Part shown: in pieces, positions 1 to 7,144 of the stretch
How positions within the stretch are numbered: the stretch's first letter is position 1
Layout of the letters: each line of letters begins with the position of its first letter
Assembly (NCBI GenBank): GCA_905478675.1
Contig: CAJQJI010000065.1
Span: forward strand, 1 to 11,998
From: Candidatus Altimarinota bacterium
Lineage (GTDB): Bacteria > Patescibacteriota > Gracilibacteria > UBA4473
Direction of reading: 5' to 3'
Length of the DNA stretch: 11,998 nucleotides
The notes under the pieces: model-generated
What the model was told of the DNA's origin: nothing
Database searches by the model: none
The model's input: the letters and a program-made list of their open reading frames with translations, nothing else
Program-made: the position numbers and the translations under genes

Positions 1-1019
1 AATGTGCGGTCGTTAATATTCCGCTGGGCGGTGGCAAGGGGGGCGTCGAAGTAAATCCTAAAAAGCTCTCTAATGCCGAATTAGAAAGCGTGTCTCGTAG
101 TTATATGAAAGCTTTGGCCGAAAATGAGATTGTGGGTCCAGAAAAAGATATCCCGGCTCCGGATGTGTATACGAATCCTCAAACAATGGCGTGGATGTTA
201 GACGAATATGAAAAAACGGTGGGGCATAAAGCCCCGGGGGTGATTACGGGGAAACCGATTGCCTTGGGGGGAAGCTTAGGGCGATCGTATGCGACGGCAC
301 AAGGTGGATTTTTTGTGTTGCGTGATTACTTAAAAGACCAAGGAAAAGATTTAGTTAAAACGACGGTGGCGGTGCAAGGGTTTGGTAATGCGGGGGCTTA
401 TTTTGCAAAAATTGCGAGTGAAGCGGGTATGAAAGTAGTAGCGGTTTCTGATTCAAGTGGAGGCGTGTTTTGTAATGGTGACCAGTGTGCCATTCCAAAG
501 TTGCAGGCCTATAAAGAGGCGGCGGGTTCATTACGCGCTAACTTTTGCCAAGGAGATACTTGTGATATTGATAAAATGAAAAAAGAAGAGGTGGAAGTTA
601 TTTCGAATGAGGCTTTATTGGCCTTGGAGGTAGACGTGTTAGTCTTGGCGGCCTTAGATGGGGCGATTGATGAAAATAATGCTGAGGCGGTAAAAGCTAA
701 AACGATCTTAGAATTAGCGAATGGACCGGTGACTCCAGAAGCGGATGAACTGTTGGAAAAAAATGGGGTAGCGGTCCTGCCCGATATTTTAGCAAATGCT
801 GGTGGGGTAACGGTTTCTTATTTTGAATGGGTTCAGAATCGCTCTGGTGATGTGTGGACAGAAAGTCACGTGAACGAGCGTTTAGAGCAGGTAATGCATA
901 ATGCTTATAAAGATTTAAAAGTGATAAAGGCCGGTCAGTCTGTTTCTTGGCGAGTTGCGGCTTTAGTTTTAGGAATAGAACGTTTAATAACGGCAATGAA
1001 GTTGCGTGGTTGGCTTTAA
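1..1019 (+). CDS. gdhA: Glutamate dehydrogenase, 5'-truncated by the window edge
   Basis: Cytoplasmic NAD(P)-dependent enzyme interconverting glutamate with 2-oxoglutarate and ammonium. The frame is open from base 3 with no start, so the N-terminus (about 100 residues by family comparison) lies upstream; 338 residues are visible. The first ones include PLGGGKGGV, the glycine-rich segment carrying the catalytic lysine. Next come PAPDVYTN, with the aspartate of the active site, and TGKPIALGGSLGR, which precedes the cofactor domain. The Rossmann fold shows GFGNAG at codons near 378-395. Near the C-terminus, ELANGPVTPEAD and LPDILANAGGVTVSYFEW are standard family blocks. An oddity is a pair of CxGDxC motifs at 471-488 and 546-563 in the Rossmann domain, described in the findings. 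The Glu/Leu/Phe dehydrogenase family is certain; glutamate as substrate is inferred from the K-A-P-D pattern and overall resemblance. Cofactor preference cannot be read safely. Confidence 0.93.
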   Translation, partial: CAVVNIPLGGGKGGVEVNPKKLSNAELESVSRSYMKALAENEIVGPEKDIPAPDVYTNPQTMAWMLDEYEKTVGHKAPGVITGKPIALGGSLGRSYATAQGGFFVLRDYLKDQGKDLVKTTVAVQGFGNAGAYFAKIASEAGMKVVAVSDSSGGVFCNGDQCAIPKLQAYKEAAGSLRANFCQGDTCDIDKMKKEEVEVISNEALLALEVDVLVLAALDGAIDENNAEAVKAKTILELANGPVTPEADELLEKNGVAVLPDILANAGGVTVSYFEWVQNRSGDVWTESHVNERLEQVMHNAYKDLKVIKAGQSVSWRVAALVLGIERLITAMKLRGWL

Positions 1020-1059
1020 AAAAGGCGGTAATGGGGCTTTCTATTTATGAAGGCCTCTT

Positions 1060-1065
1060 TACAAT
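1060..1065 (+). promoter_or_regulatory. -10 element for the flavokinase/cyclo-ligase fusion gene
   Basis: TACAAT matches the sigma-70 -10 consensus at five of six positions. Its last base as -7 puts +1 at 1072, two bases before the ATG at 1074. No good -35 hexamer is visible, so the strength is uncertain. The match supports 1074, not the upstream ATG at 1047, as the start. Confidence 0.5.
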
Positions 1066-1073
1066 TTAGCGTG

Positions 1074-1955
1074 ATGAAAATGAAGGCAAAAGTCGTTAAA
1101 GGGGTACAAATTGGCGCTAAGTTTGGAATTGCGACGGCGAATTTAGAGCTCAGTTCTTTACCGGCGATTGAAGAAGGGGTTTATTTAGTGCAGGTAGAGT
1201 TTAATAAGAAAACTTATAACGGTTTATTTCACTTTGGGCCGCGTAAAACTTTTGGAGGAGATAACTCGGCTGAAGTTCATATTTTAGATTTTTCCAAAGA
1301 CATTTATGGGGAAACGTTGATCATCACCCTGGGAAAAAAACTACGAGACGTGCAGGCCTTTAAAAATGCGGATCAGTTGTTTACCCAAATTGAAACCGAT
1401 ATTTTAGTCGCTCGTAAGTATTTTCTGCGGCAAAAAATCAGAGCGGCGTGGGCAGGGTTAAGTTTATCTGATCAAGCCGCCTTATCAGATTCGGCTTTAA
1501 ACCATATAAGCGCTAAGGCTGAATTTTTAGAAGCACCGCGTGTGTTTGTGTACGCGCCACAAATGGGAAAAGAAATTGGTTTTGTGGCCCCGTTAATGGC
1601 CGCCTTTCCAGCGAAAGCCTATGCTTTTCCACGTATTGAGAAGCAGGCTTTAAAGTTTTATAGAGTCTCGGATTATAAAACCTTGGTGGCGGGTGATTAT
1701 GGTATATTAGCGCCGAGTGGCAACGGTGAGGTCTGTGTGCCAGAAGGCAAAGATTTGATGTTCGTGCCCGCGGTGGCGGCTGATAAACAGGGCAATCGTT
1801 TAGGGCAGGGTGGTGGTTTTTATGATAAATATTTATCAACGTTAGATTTTAAAGTGAAAACCTTAGCGGTGTTACCACCGTTCGCGATAGTGGATAAAGT
1901 TCCAACGGAAAAGCATGACCAAAGTTTGGATGGGGTAATTGGGTGTGAGATTTAG
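1074..1955 (+). CDS. Riboflavin kinase-like domain fused to 5-formyltetrahydrofolate cyclo-ligase
   Basis: A predicted 293-residue cytoplasmic two-domain enzyme. Residues about 1-118 resemble the C-terminal flavokinase half of RibF (riboflavin + ATP to FMN): FGIATANL corresponds to the PTAN block, GVYLV and FGPRKTFGG follow, and AEVHILDF carries the expected catalytic glutamate, then YGETL. The FMN adenylyltransferase half of normal RibF is absent. Residues about 119-293 are 5-formyl-THF cyclo-ligase (MTHFS; ATP-driven conversion of 5-formyl-THF to methenyl-THF): N-terminal RQKIRAAW, DLMFVPAVAAD, the ATP-binding RLGQGGGFYDKY at 242-253, and the C-terminal LPTEKHDxxLDGVI-like ending. Both domains retain their key residues, so both may be active. 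I chose ATG 1074 because a -10 box lies just upstream and the kinase fold begins within ten residues. ATG 1047 would add nine residues lacking family similarity. It lies 54 bp after GDH and may also be read from upstream. Confidence 0.88.
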   Translation: MKMKAKVVKGVQIGAKFGIATANLELSSLPAIEEGVYLVQVEFNKKTYNGLFHFGPRKTFGGDNSAEVHILDFSKDIYGETLIITLGKKLRDVQAFKNADQLFTQIETDILVARKYFLRQKIRAAWAGLSLSDQAALSDSALNHISAKAEFLEAPRVFVYAPQMGKEIGFVAPLMAAFPAKAYAFPRIEKQALKFYRVSDYKTLVAGDYGILAPSGNGEVCVPEGKDLMFVPAVAADKQGNRLGQGGGFYDKYLSTLDFKVKTLAVLPPFAIVDKVPTEKHDQSLDGVIGCEI

Positions 1956-2101
1956 TTTTTTTTGGGGGGGCGCCACCTAGATGGGAACTCTCTTGTGCAA
2001 AGCACAATTCACCGAGTCCAAAAAAGAAAGAAAAAAGGAGACCCTAAAATAAATTTTACGTTCGCTTCATTAAATTTTTAAGAAAATTTCTTTAAAGGGA
2101 T
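1956..2101. other. Intergenic stretch with homopolymer tracts and a hairpin motif
   Basis: No gene is visible between the fusion enzyme and the nusA terminator. Directly after the stop codon come eight T (1956-1963) and seven G (1964-1970), a probable slippage hotspot. A hairpin motif at 1988-2013 follows, then a purine-rich tract at about 2020-2045 and AT-rich sequence. Confidence 0.6.
1988..2013. repeat. Hairpin motif, copy A (CTCTCTTG ... CAATTCACC)
   Basis: The stretch reads CTCTCTTG, nine bases, CAATTCACC. The centre folds as TTGTGC (1993-1998), loop AAA, GCACAA (2002-2007). GGAACTC before it and GAGTCC at 2014-2019 can form a weaker outer stem with one bulge. The same flanking words surround a different hairpin at 8102-8125. 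Family and function are unknown. Confidence 0.5.
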
Positions 2102-2134
2102 AAAAAAAAGCCGACTCATTTGAGCCGGCTTTTT
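2102..2134 (-). terminator. Intrinsic terminator of nusA
   Basis: The stem GCCGACTC (2110-2117) pairs with GAGCCGGC (2122-2129) across the loop ATTT, extended by A/T pairs. Read on the minus strand the one imperfect pair becomes a G-U wobble and a run of eight T follows, so the signal is best for nusA, which ends 22 bp upstream of it. On the plus strand the stem has an A-C mismatch and five T, so it may also weakly stop transcripts from the fusion gene. Confidence 0.85.
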
Positions 2135-2155
2135 AAGTTTAGTATTTAATAGATT

Positions 2156-3445
2156 TTAGTGTTTCAAGAACTTGGCGACCGATTTAACGACCGCTTCGGC
2201 TTGTTCTAGTGTAATTCCAATTTCTGCTAGTTCTTCAGCTTTCAGACCTTCGAATTGTTTTATTTGAGATAAACCAAGTTCGGTTAGGGTGGCAATTACG
2301 TCTGCATCTACGCCTTCTAGGTGGTCAATTGTTACTTTTTCAGAAACTTCTTTTTTTGGTTTTTCTTTATTTGGCTTCGCGGCTAAGTCTTCTTCTTCCA
2401 TTGGGCCATCGTAGGTAATTACGTCGACTTGCATGTCGATTAAATTCCCTGCGAGACGAACATTTTGTCCGCGTTTCCCAATCGTGATGGCTCGTTCTTC
2501 TTCACGAACAAAGATTTTTACTCGATTTTCACCATTGTCACCAATAAAGAATTCTACTTTAGCAATTTTAGCTGGAGCTAAGGCCGCGATTAGTAATTTT
2601 TTAGCATCATCGTAGAACTGAATAACATCTAGACGTTCATCACCGACTTCTTCCATAACGGAGTTAATCCGTGATCCTTTTTGTCCGACAAAAGCTCCAA
2701 CGGGGTCAATGCCTCCATCTTCTGAAGCTACGGCAATTTTACAACGCACACCGGCTTCACGTGCAATTTTAGCAACGTAAACCAGTCCTTCTCTCATTTC
2801 TGGGATTTCTTGTTCGAAGAGCGCAATAATGAATTCATTACTGGCTCGAGTAATTCGTAGTTGAGGCCCTTTTGAAGTTAGTTCTACTTTTTCTAGTAAC
2901 ACTTTTAGACGTTGTCCGGTGAAGAATTTTTCACCTGGAATTTGTTGTCGACGGTGTAAGACAGTGGCTACCCCTTCGATTTCAATCAAGGTTGCATCGT
3001 AATCGGCTTTTTGTACTCGAGCCGTGATAAGTTCTCCCTCTCGGTTTTTGAATTTTTGGAAAAGCATTTCACGTTCTGCTTCATTTAGCTTTTGTGAAAT
3101 TACTTGCTTAGCGGCTTGTGCCGCGATTCTTCCAAAGGCTTCTTGCATTTCAATTGGCACAAATACTACGTCTCCCACCGCAGCATCTGGTCGAATAATT
3201 TTTGCATCTTTAAGCAAAATATCTAAATCATGATCTTCGATTTTTGGAACGACTTCTCGTTCTTCAAAAACTCTAATTTGAGTAATGTCATCGCCAAGTA
3301 CTACTTTGATCGCTTGGCGTTGAGAACCAAAATCTTTTTTGTACGCGAGGGCGATGGCTTTTTCGATGGCATCGATAACGATGTCTTTATCTAGATTTTT
3401 TTCAGCACAGAGCTGATTAATGGCCGCTTGAAGTTGACTTTGCAT
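2156..3445 (-). CDS. nusA: Transcription termination/antitermination factor NusA
   Basis: NusA binds RNA polymerase and nascent RNA and modulates pausing, termination and antitermination. The 429-residue protein has the full core order. Residues 1-125 form the polymerase-binding N-terminal domain, beginning with the typical LxxAINQLCAEKNLDKDIV helix. Residues about 133-200 are the S1 domain. KH1 carries DPVGAFVGQKGSRI (247-260) and KH2 carries AITIGKRGQNVRLA (319-332). A charged, lysine-rich linker at about 352-372 leads to a C-terminal helix-hairpin-helix repeat at 374-429 (DHLEGVDADVIATL). The domain complement is standard; no rimP, infB or rbfA neighbour is present here, unlike many bacteria where nusA heads that operon. 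The start ATG is preceded by a pyrimidine-rich CTCCCTCCCTC tract rather than a Shine-Dalgarno, and a candidate CATAAT -10 lies 15 bases upstream of it. Confidence 0.97.
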   Translation of the reverse strand: MQSQLQAAINQLCAEKNLDKDIVIDAIEKAIALAYKKDFGSQRQAIKVVLGDDITQIRVFEEREVVPKIEDHDLDILLKDAKIIRPDAAVGDVVFVPIEMQEAFGRIAAQAAKQVISQKLNEAEREMLFQKFKNREGELITARVQKADYDATLIEIEGVATVLHRRQQIPGEKFFTGQRLKVLLEKVELTSKGPQLRITRASNEFIIALFEQEIPEMREGLVYVAKIAREAGVRCKIAVASEDGGIDPVGAFVGQKGSRINSVMEEVGDERLDVIQFYDDAKKLLIAALAPAKIAKVEFFIGDNGENRVKIFVREEERAITIGKRGQNVRLAGNLIDMQVDVITYDGPMEEEDLAAKPNKEKPKKEVSEKVTIDHLEGVDADVIATLTELGLSQIKQFEGLKAEELAEIGITLEQAEAVVKSVAKFLKH

Positions 3446-3459
3446 GAGGGAGGGAGTTG

Positions 3460-3465
3460 ATTATG
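3460..3465 (-). promoter_or_regulatory. nusA: Possible -10 element of nusA
   Basis: CATAAT on the minus strand matches the -10 consensus at five of six positions. It would give an approximately 8-nt pyrimidine-rich leader ahead of the nusA ATG. The -35 position reads TTTAAG, a poor match, so this is tentative. Confidence 0.3.
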
Positions 3466-3489
3466 AAATAAGCAAGGCTTGCCTTAAAA

Positions 3490-3517
3490 AACCGATAATC
3501 AAAACAGATTATCAGTT
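3490..3517. repeat. Inverted repeat upstream of nusA
   Basis: GATAATC (3494-3500) and GATTATC (3507-3513) are perfect arms around a six-base spacer. One mismatch and three further pairs (AAC/GTT) extend the stem. Read toward nusA it is followed by a short T run, so it could be a weak terminator or attenuator. Equally, it could be an operator for a dimeric repressor placed between two divergent genes. Confidence 0.4.
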
Positions 3518-3615
3518 AAACACATCCCCATTGTGCGTTCAGGGCCTATTTTGTCAAATTTTTTTCGGATACCCGAATTGAACTTTAAAATTTAGGTGCT
3601 CAAGAAAGATCCGCT

Positions 3616-3621
3616 TATACT
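3616..3621 (+). promoter_or_regulatory. -10 element of the membrane protein/propeller cassette
   Basis: TATACT matches TATAAT at five of six positions and predicts +1 at 3628, two bases before ATG 3630. No convincing -35 is seen at 16-18 bp. This selects ATG 3630 over the TTG codon immediately before it. Confidence 0.5.
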
Positions 3622-3629
3622 ACATTTTG

Positions 3630-4892
3630 ATGAACTTAAATAAATGGAGAGAACGGTATGATGCGTGGTGTTCGATGGCCGAAATTTATAAGAGCGGCGT
3701 CTTAAAAGCTTGTTTAGCGTCTTTGTTGTTTAGTTATTTTTTGACGTTTAACGTTTGGATTCATGAATTTCGTTTTACGGTAGAGGCTGTACAGCAGGGG
3801 CTGCATTTATGTTGGCCTTATGCCACAAATTGCGGTGATTGGTATTTTCTTTCTGGCTTACCTTTTGGTTATACCACAAACATTTTTTATATGGTTTTGT
3901 TTGGCTTAATGGGCTGGAGTGCTTGGGCAATGTGGAATAAACAATGGCGTTTGGCTCATGCTTTGATTTGGCCCTTATTTATTTGGAAAGTGTTTACGGT
4001 TTTCTTTTTATCAATGGCGCAGGTGGGAAATTATGAATACTACCATATTGTTTTTAGTATTATTTTGTTGGCGCTGCCGCATAAAGTTTTCTTTTTGAAG
4101 TTTAGTATTGTGTGGTTCTATTTTTTGTCTGTGGCGGCTAAAATTCATCCAACCTGGACTTTAGGAACTTATTTTTCAACTTTAAAAACAGGGCTGCCGA
4201 TTTTGCCTGATGTTTTTATGCCGGTTTGGACGAACTTGGTGATATTTATGGAAATGGTGGCGGCTTGGTTTTTATTAGGTCCAAAAAACTTATGGCAACG
4301 CCTTGTCTTTATTTTCTTTGTTATTTTCCATTTTTATTCTGGGGTATTAGTGCATTATCGTTATCCAGCAACGGTTTTACCGATGTTGTTTGTTTTATTT
4401 GGTCCGTGGTATGAACACACTAAAATTCCAACTGGATTAAAAACCATTCCAGGTTGGCTATTGATAGGGCTTTTAGGGCTTGGGCAATCGATTTCTCATT
4501 TTATTCCTGGCGACGAAAAATCTACCATGGAAGGGAACTTTTACGGGTTATATATGTTTGAAGCAAACCACCAATGTGTTGAAGACTCAATTATTTACCG
4601 TACTGGCGAGGCTCCAGAACCGATTAGAAAAGAAAGCTTTCAAGCGCGTAATCGCTGCGATGCTTACCGAGTATGGTTTAAGTATCAACAGCAATGTAAA
4701 AATGACCCAAGCATTGAACGGATTGAAGTTAAATTTGATCACTCAATTAGTGGGGCTCCTTTTTATAGAACTATTGATGTACCAGATATTTGTGCGCTAG
4801 AATATAAACCGTTTAGCCATAATGATTGGATTAAAACCGATAAAGATGGCGCCGAATTGATTGGTTATCCAATGCGTAATTATTATTATTAA
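3630..4892 (+). CDS. Multi-pass membrane protein, HTTM/gamma-carboxylase-like, with C-terminal soluble domain
   Basis: A 420-residue integral membrane protein of uncertain function. About eight or nine hydrophobic segments are visible at roughly 23-43, 81-102, 111-130, 137-151, 153-171, 199-217, 222-241, 245-261 and 273-291. A soluble tail of about 125 residues has four cysteines (316, 343, 356, 388) and reads FEANHQC, RCDAYRVWF, DHSISGAPFY and YKPFSHNDW. The layout, the KIHPTWTLGTYFS segment between helices and the late HFYSGVLVHYRYP helix recall HTTM (vitamin K-dependent gamma-carboxylase-like) proteins. This assignment is by impression, not a decisive motif, and no catalytic claim is made. 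A tail with paired cysteines outside the membrane would fit disulphides. The gene heads a cassette with the next two genes and appears to be leaderless. An unrelated DoxX-like or other polytopic family remains possible. Confidence 0.75.
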   Translation: MNLNKWRERYDAWCSMAEIYKSGVLKACLASLLFSYFLTFNVWIHEFRFTVEAVQQGLHLCWPYATNCGDWYFLSGLPFGYTTNIFYMVLFGLMGWSAWAMWNKQWRLAHALIWPLFIWKVFTVFFLSMAQVGNYEYYHIVFSIILLALPHKVFFLKFSIVWFYFLSVAAKIHPTWTLGTYFSTLKTGLPILPDVFMPVWTNLVIFMEMVAAWFLLGPKNLWQRLVFIFFVIFHFYSGVLVHYRYPATVLPMLFVLFGPWYEHTKIPTGLKTIPGWLLIGLLGLGQSISHFIPGDEKSTMEGNFYGLYMFEANHQCVEDSIIYRTGEAPEPIRKESFQARNRCDAYRVWFKYQQQCKNDPSIERIEVKFDHSISGAPFYRTIDVPDICALEYKPFSHNDWIKTDKDGAELIGYPMRNYYY

Positions 4893-4904
4893 GCCCGAAG
4901 TCTT

Positions 4905-5096
4905 ATGATGCCAGATTCTATTATCGTTCCGTCTTTTGATCCGAATTATGATTTGGCTTATTTGTCGCCATTTCAAAGAGCTTTAGTGCCTTATGAGGTT
5001 TGGTGGGAACTGTTTTTATGGGCTGTTTTTGCTTTTTTTCTATTTTTTATCATTTATCACTATTTAATTCATCCGTATTTGCATGAGTCACACTGA
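4905..5096 (+). CDS. Small single-pass membrane protein
   Basis: A 63-residue protein with a short polar N-terminus rich in Pro and Tyr (DPNYDLAYLSPFQRALVPYEVWW), one long hydrophobic helix at about 33-57 dominated by Phe, Leu and Ile, and a His-rich end (HPYLHESH). There is no cleavable signal-like cleavage site, so it is probably anchored with an amphipathic stretch before the helix. It starts 12 bp after the HTTM-like gene and its last 14 bases overlap the next start, which argues for translational coupling and for being real despite its size. Two adjacent ATG codons (4905, 4908) could both serve. I do not recognise a family. By position it may be an accessory subunit or membrane tether for either neighbour. 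Confidence 0.7.
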   Translation: MMPDSIIVPSFDPNYDLAYLSPFQRALVPYEVWWELFLWAVFAFFLFFIIYHYLIHPYLHESH

Positions 5097-6738
5097 AAAC
5101 CAACAGGCCTTATTTAAGCGGCTTAAAGAAGATGCCTTGGTGCGGTCTAATAATGGAACGGATGAGCCCATAATTATTAGGGAGGGGAAAAGCGGTAAGC
5201 GTCAAACTTGGTTGTTTGATTTAAGAAATTTAATGACTAAATCAGACGACTTAAATCTTTTAGCTGAAGTCTTTTGGGAGAAAATGGCCAATAAATGGCC
5301 GTTTCAAGTAGGGGGTTTAGAAGTTGGGGCGATTCCTTTAGTGGCGGCCATTGTTATGAAAGGACGAGAGCAAGGCTTTAAAGTAAATAGTTTTGTGGTG
5401 CGTAAGTCTCGTAAAAAATCCGGACTGTGTAAGCAAATTGAAGGTGTTTTAACGGATGCACCGATTGTCGTGGTGGATGATTTAATCAACTCGGGGGGGT
5501 CAATGCAACGTGTGGTGGTGGCGGTAGCACAAGAGGGTAAAAAAGTGGATACCGTGTTTACCTATCTTAACTTTGAAAGAGAGAGTGCTAAAGAATATTT
5601 AGCATCTGAAAATATAAACTTTGAGAGTGTGTTTAAACTCTCTGAGTTTGATTTACGCCTTAATAGGAAAGGGGTACAACCTTATTATCCAGACAAGAGT
5701 ACCTTAAAAACAGCTTGGTTTTATGCACCGCCAGCGCCTAATTATGTTTTTAGTGTGCCGCATTCTGGGCCTGTTTTGGATGAAAAAAATGTTTATTATG
5801 GAGCGGATAATGGGTATTTTTATGCGCTTGATAAGCGGACAGGGACAAAAATTTGGGAGTTTCAGACTGGGGAAACCATTAAGGGTATTTTTTCTTCACC
5901 CGCTTTAACCGAAAAAGGCGTTATCTTTGGAGCTTATGACGGTAGTGTTTATCATTTAAATCGAGAAGATGGATCGGTTATTTGGGAATCAGCGATTGCG
6001 GAATATGTTGGGTCTTCGCCTTGTATTGCGCCTGACTTAAATTTGGTTTTCATTGGTTTAGAACATAATATTCAGCAGAATCAAGGCTCTATAGCGGCTT
6101 TGAATTTAGAAACGGGAGAAAAAGAGTGGGAACAGTTTACACAAGAATATATGCATTCAACGCCAGCTTATTGTGCGGAAGAACGTTTAGTGGCCGTGGG
6201 GTGTAACGATGGGAAGGTTTTGTTATTGGATGCTAAGAGTGGACGGATTCAGTGGGAATTTTTAATGGAAGCCCCTTTAAAAGCGGCCCCAACGTTTGAT
6301 TTAAAACGACGGCAGGTTATTGCGCCTTCTTTTGATAGAAATTGTTACGGAATTGATATTGATACTGGGCAAGAAAATTTCAGATTTACGGCGGGACATG
6401 TTTTTTATAGCACGGCGTTAGTGGTTAAAGATAAACTGTATGTGGGGAGTTGTGATAAGTATTTTTATATTTTTGATTTAGCTCAGAATAAATTATTTAA
6501 GCGGATGCCGACGATTGGTCGAATTCTGTCGCATCCTCAGCTAATTAATAATGCCGTTTGGTTTGGATCTAACGATGGAGGGGTGCGGCAAATTGATTTA
6601 GAAGGAAATTATTTAGGAGGTATGATGTTGCCAGAGCGTCCAGTGACACCGATAATTTACGATTCAGAAATAAATCGTTATTTTGTGGTAACGATGGGGA
6701 ATTATTTAGTTTGCATGGAGCCGTTAGACTCGTGTTAA
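5083..6738 (+). CDS. Orotate phosphoribosyltransferase-like domain fused to PQQ-type beta-propeller
   Basis: A 551-residue protein with no signal peptide or membrane helix, so cytosolic by sequence. Residues about 40-205 resemble type I phosphoribosyltransferases of the orotate (PyrE) kind. VGGLEVGAIPLVAAI (76-90) matches the substrate-side loop, RKSRKKSGLCKQIEG (107-121) matches the flexible catalytic loop, and IVVVDDLINSGGSM (128-141) is the PRPP-binding motif with both aspartates (132, 133). Residues about 220-550 hold seven or eight propeller repeats of the form DGxxYALDxxTGxxxWEF, near 242, 285, 334, 375, 417, 457, 497 and 539. The last three or four are degenerate. PQQ-like propellers of this kind often act as binding scaffolds and need not bind PQQ. 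Whether the enzyme uses orotate is unknown; no pyr genes are nearby. It overlaps the small membrane gene, and its stop lies 4 bp from the convergent ftsB stop. Confidence 0.88.
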   Translation: MSHTENQQALFKRLKEDALVRSNNGTDEPIIIREGKSGKRQTWLFDLRNLMTKSDDLNLLAEVFWEKMANKWPFQVGGLEVGAIPLVAAIVMKGREQGFKVNSFVVRKSRKKSGLCKQIEGVLTDAPIVVVDDLINSGGSMQRVVVAVAQEGKKVDTVFTYLNFERESAKEYLASENINFESVFKLSEFDLRLNRKGVQPYYPDKSTLKTAWFYAPPAPNYVFSVPHSGPVLDEKNVYYGADNGYFYALDKRTGTKIWEFQTGETIKGIFSSPALTEKGVIFGAYDGSVYHLNREDGSVIWESAIAEYVGSSPCIAPDLNLVFIGLEHNIQQNQGSIAALNLETGEKEWEQFTQEYMHSTPAYCAEERLVAVGCNDGKVLLLDAKSGRIQWEFLMEAPLKAAPTFDLKRRQVIAPSFDRNCYGIDIDTGQENFRFTAGHVFYSTALVVKDKLYVGSCDKYFYIFDLAQNKLFKRMPTIGRILSHPQLINNAVWFGSNDGGVRQIDLEGNYLGGMMLPERPVTPIIYDSEINRYFVVTMGNYLVCMEPLDSC

Positions 6739-6742
6739 GACC

Positions 6743-7138
6743 TTAGTTTAGAAAGAGATACTGCCATTTTTTCCAAATGGGCTGTTCTTTTATTTTTTCT
6801 ACTTCGGCGCGGGCGGCTTCGGTTGGTAAAATTTCTAATTTCTCTTCAACGAGTACAATTACTTGTTCGCCTGGGAGTTTTTTCCCCATCTGCATTTTAG
6901 CTTCTTTTTCCAGTCTTTCTGGTGTTTTTAAATAAGCGAGTAGCTGTTTTTTTTCTTCGATCTCCTCTTTTAATTTTTGGTTGGTGGCGTGAATTTCTTC
7001 AATTTCAGCCTGTACTTTTCGTGATTCATGTAAAAAGCTGGCAATAGAATACAGTAACCAAAATAAGACAAAAAATAAGCCCACCATAGTGATGACGCTG
7101 CGAGGGGAATAAATTTCTGAATTACTGCCACGGCTCAT
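6743..7138 (-). CDS. ftsB: FtsB/DivIC-family septum formation initiator
   Basis: Bitopic cell-division protein that in characterised bacteria joins FtsL and FtsQ (DivIC/FtsL/DivIB) to activate septal peptidoglycan synthesis. The 131-residue product has a short N-terminal tail, a membrane helix at about 14-35 (SVITMVGLFFVLFWLLY), a charged coiled coil at about 38-68, and the family hallmark near 70-97: YLKTPERLEKEAKMQMGKKLPGE then VIVL. It ends IWKKWQYLFL, a Trp-rich tail. I chose ATG 7138 because a TATGAT -10 box on the minus strand places +1 exactly on its A. A TTG start at 7219 would add 27 residues without family support and would collide with the pth promoter. The gene is divergent from pth and tail-to-tail with the propeller gene. 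Confidence 0.88.
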   Translation of the reverse strand: MSRGSNSEIYSPRSVITMVGLFFVLFWLLYSIASFLHESRKVQAEIEEIHATNQKLKEEIEEKKQLLAYLKTPERLEKEAKMQMGKKLPGEQVIVLVEEKLEILPTEAARAEVEKIKEQPIWKKWQYLFLN

Positions 7139-7144
7139 GCCTTG

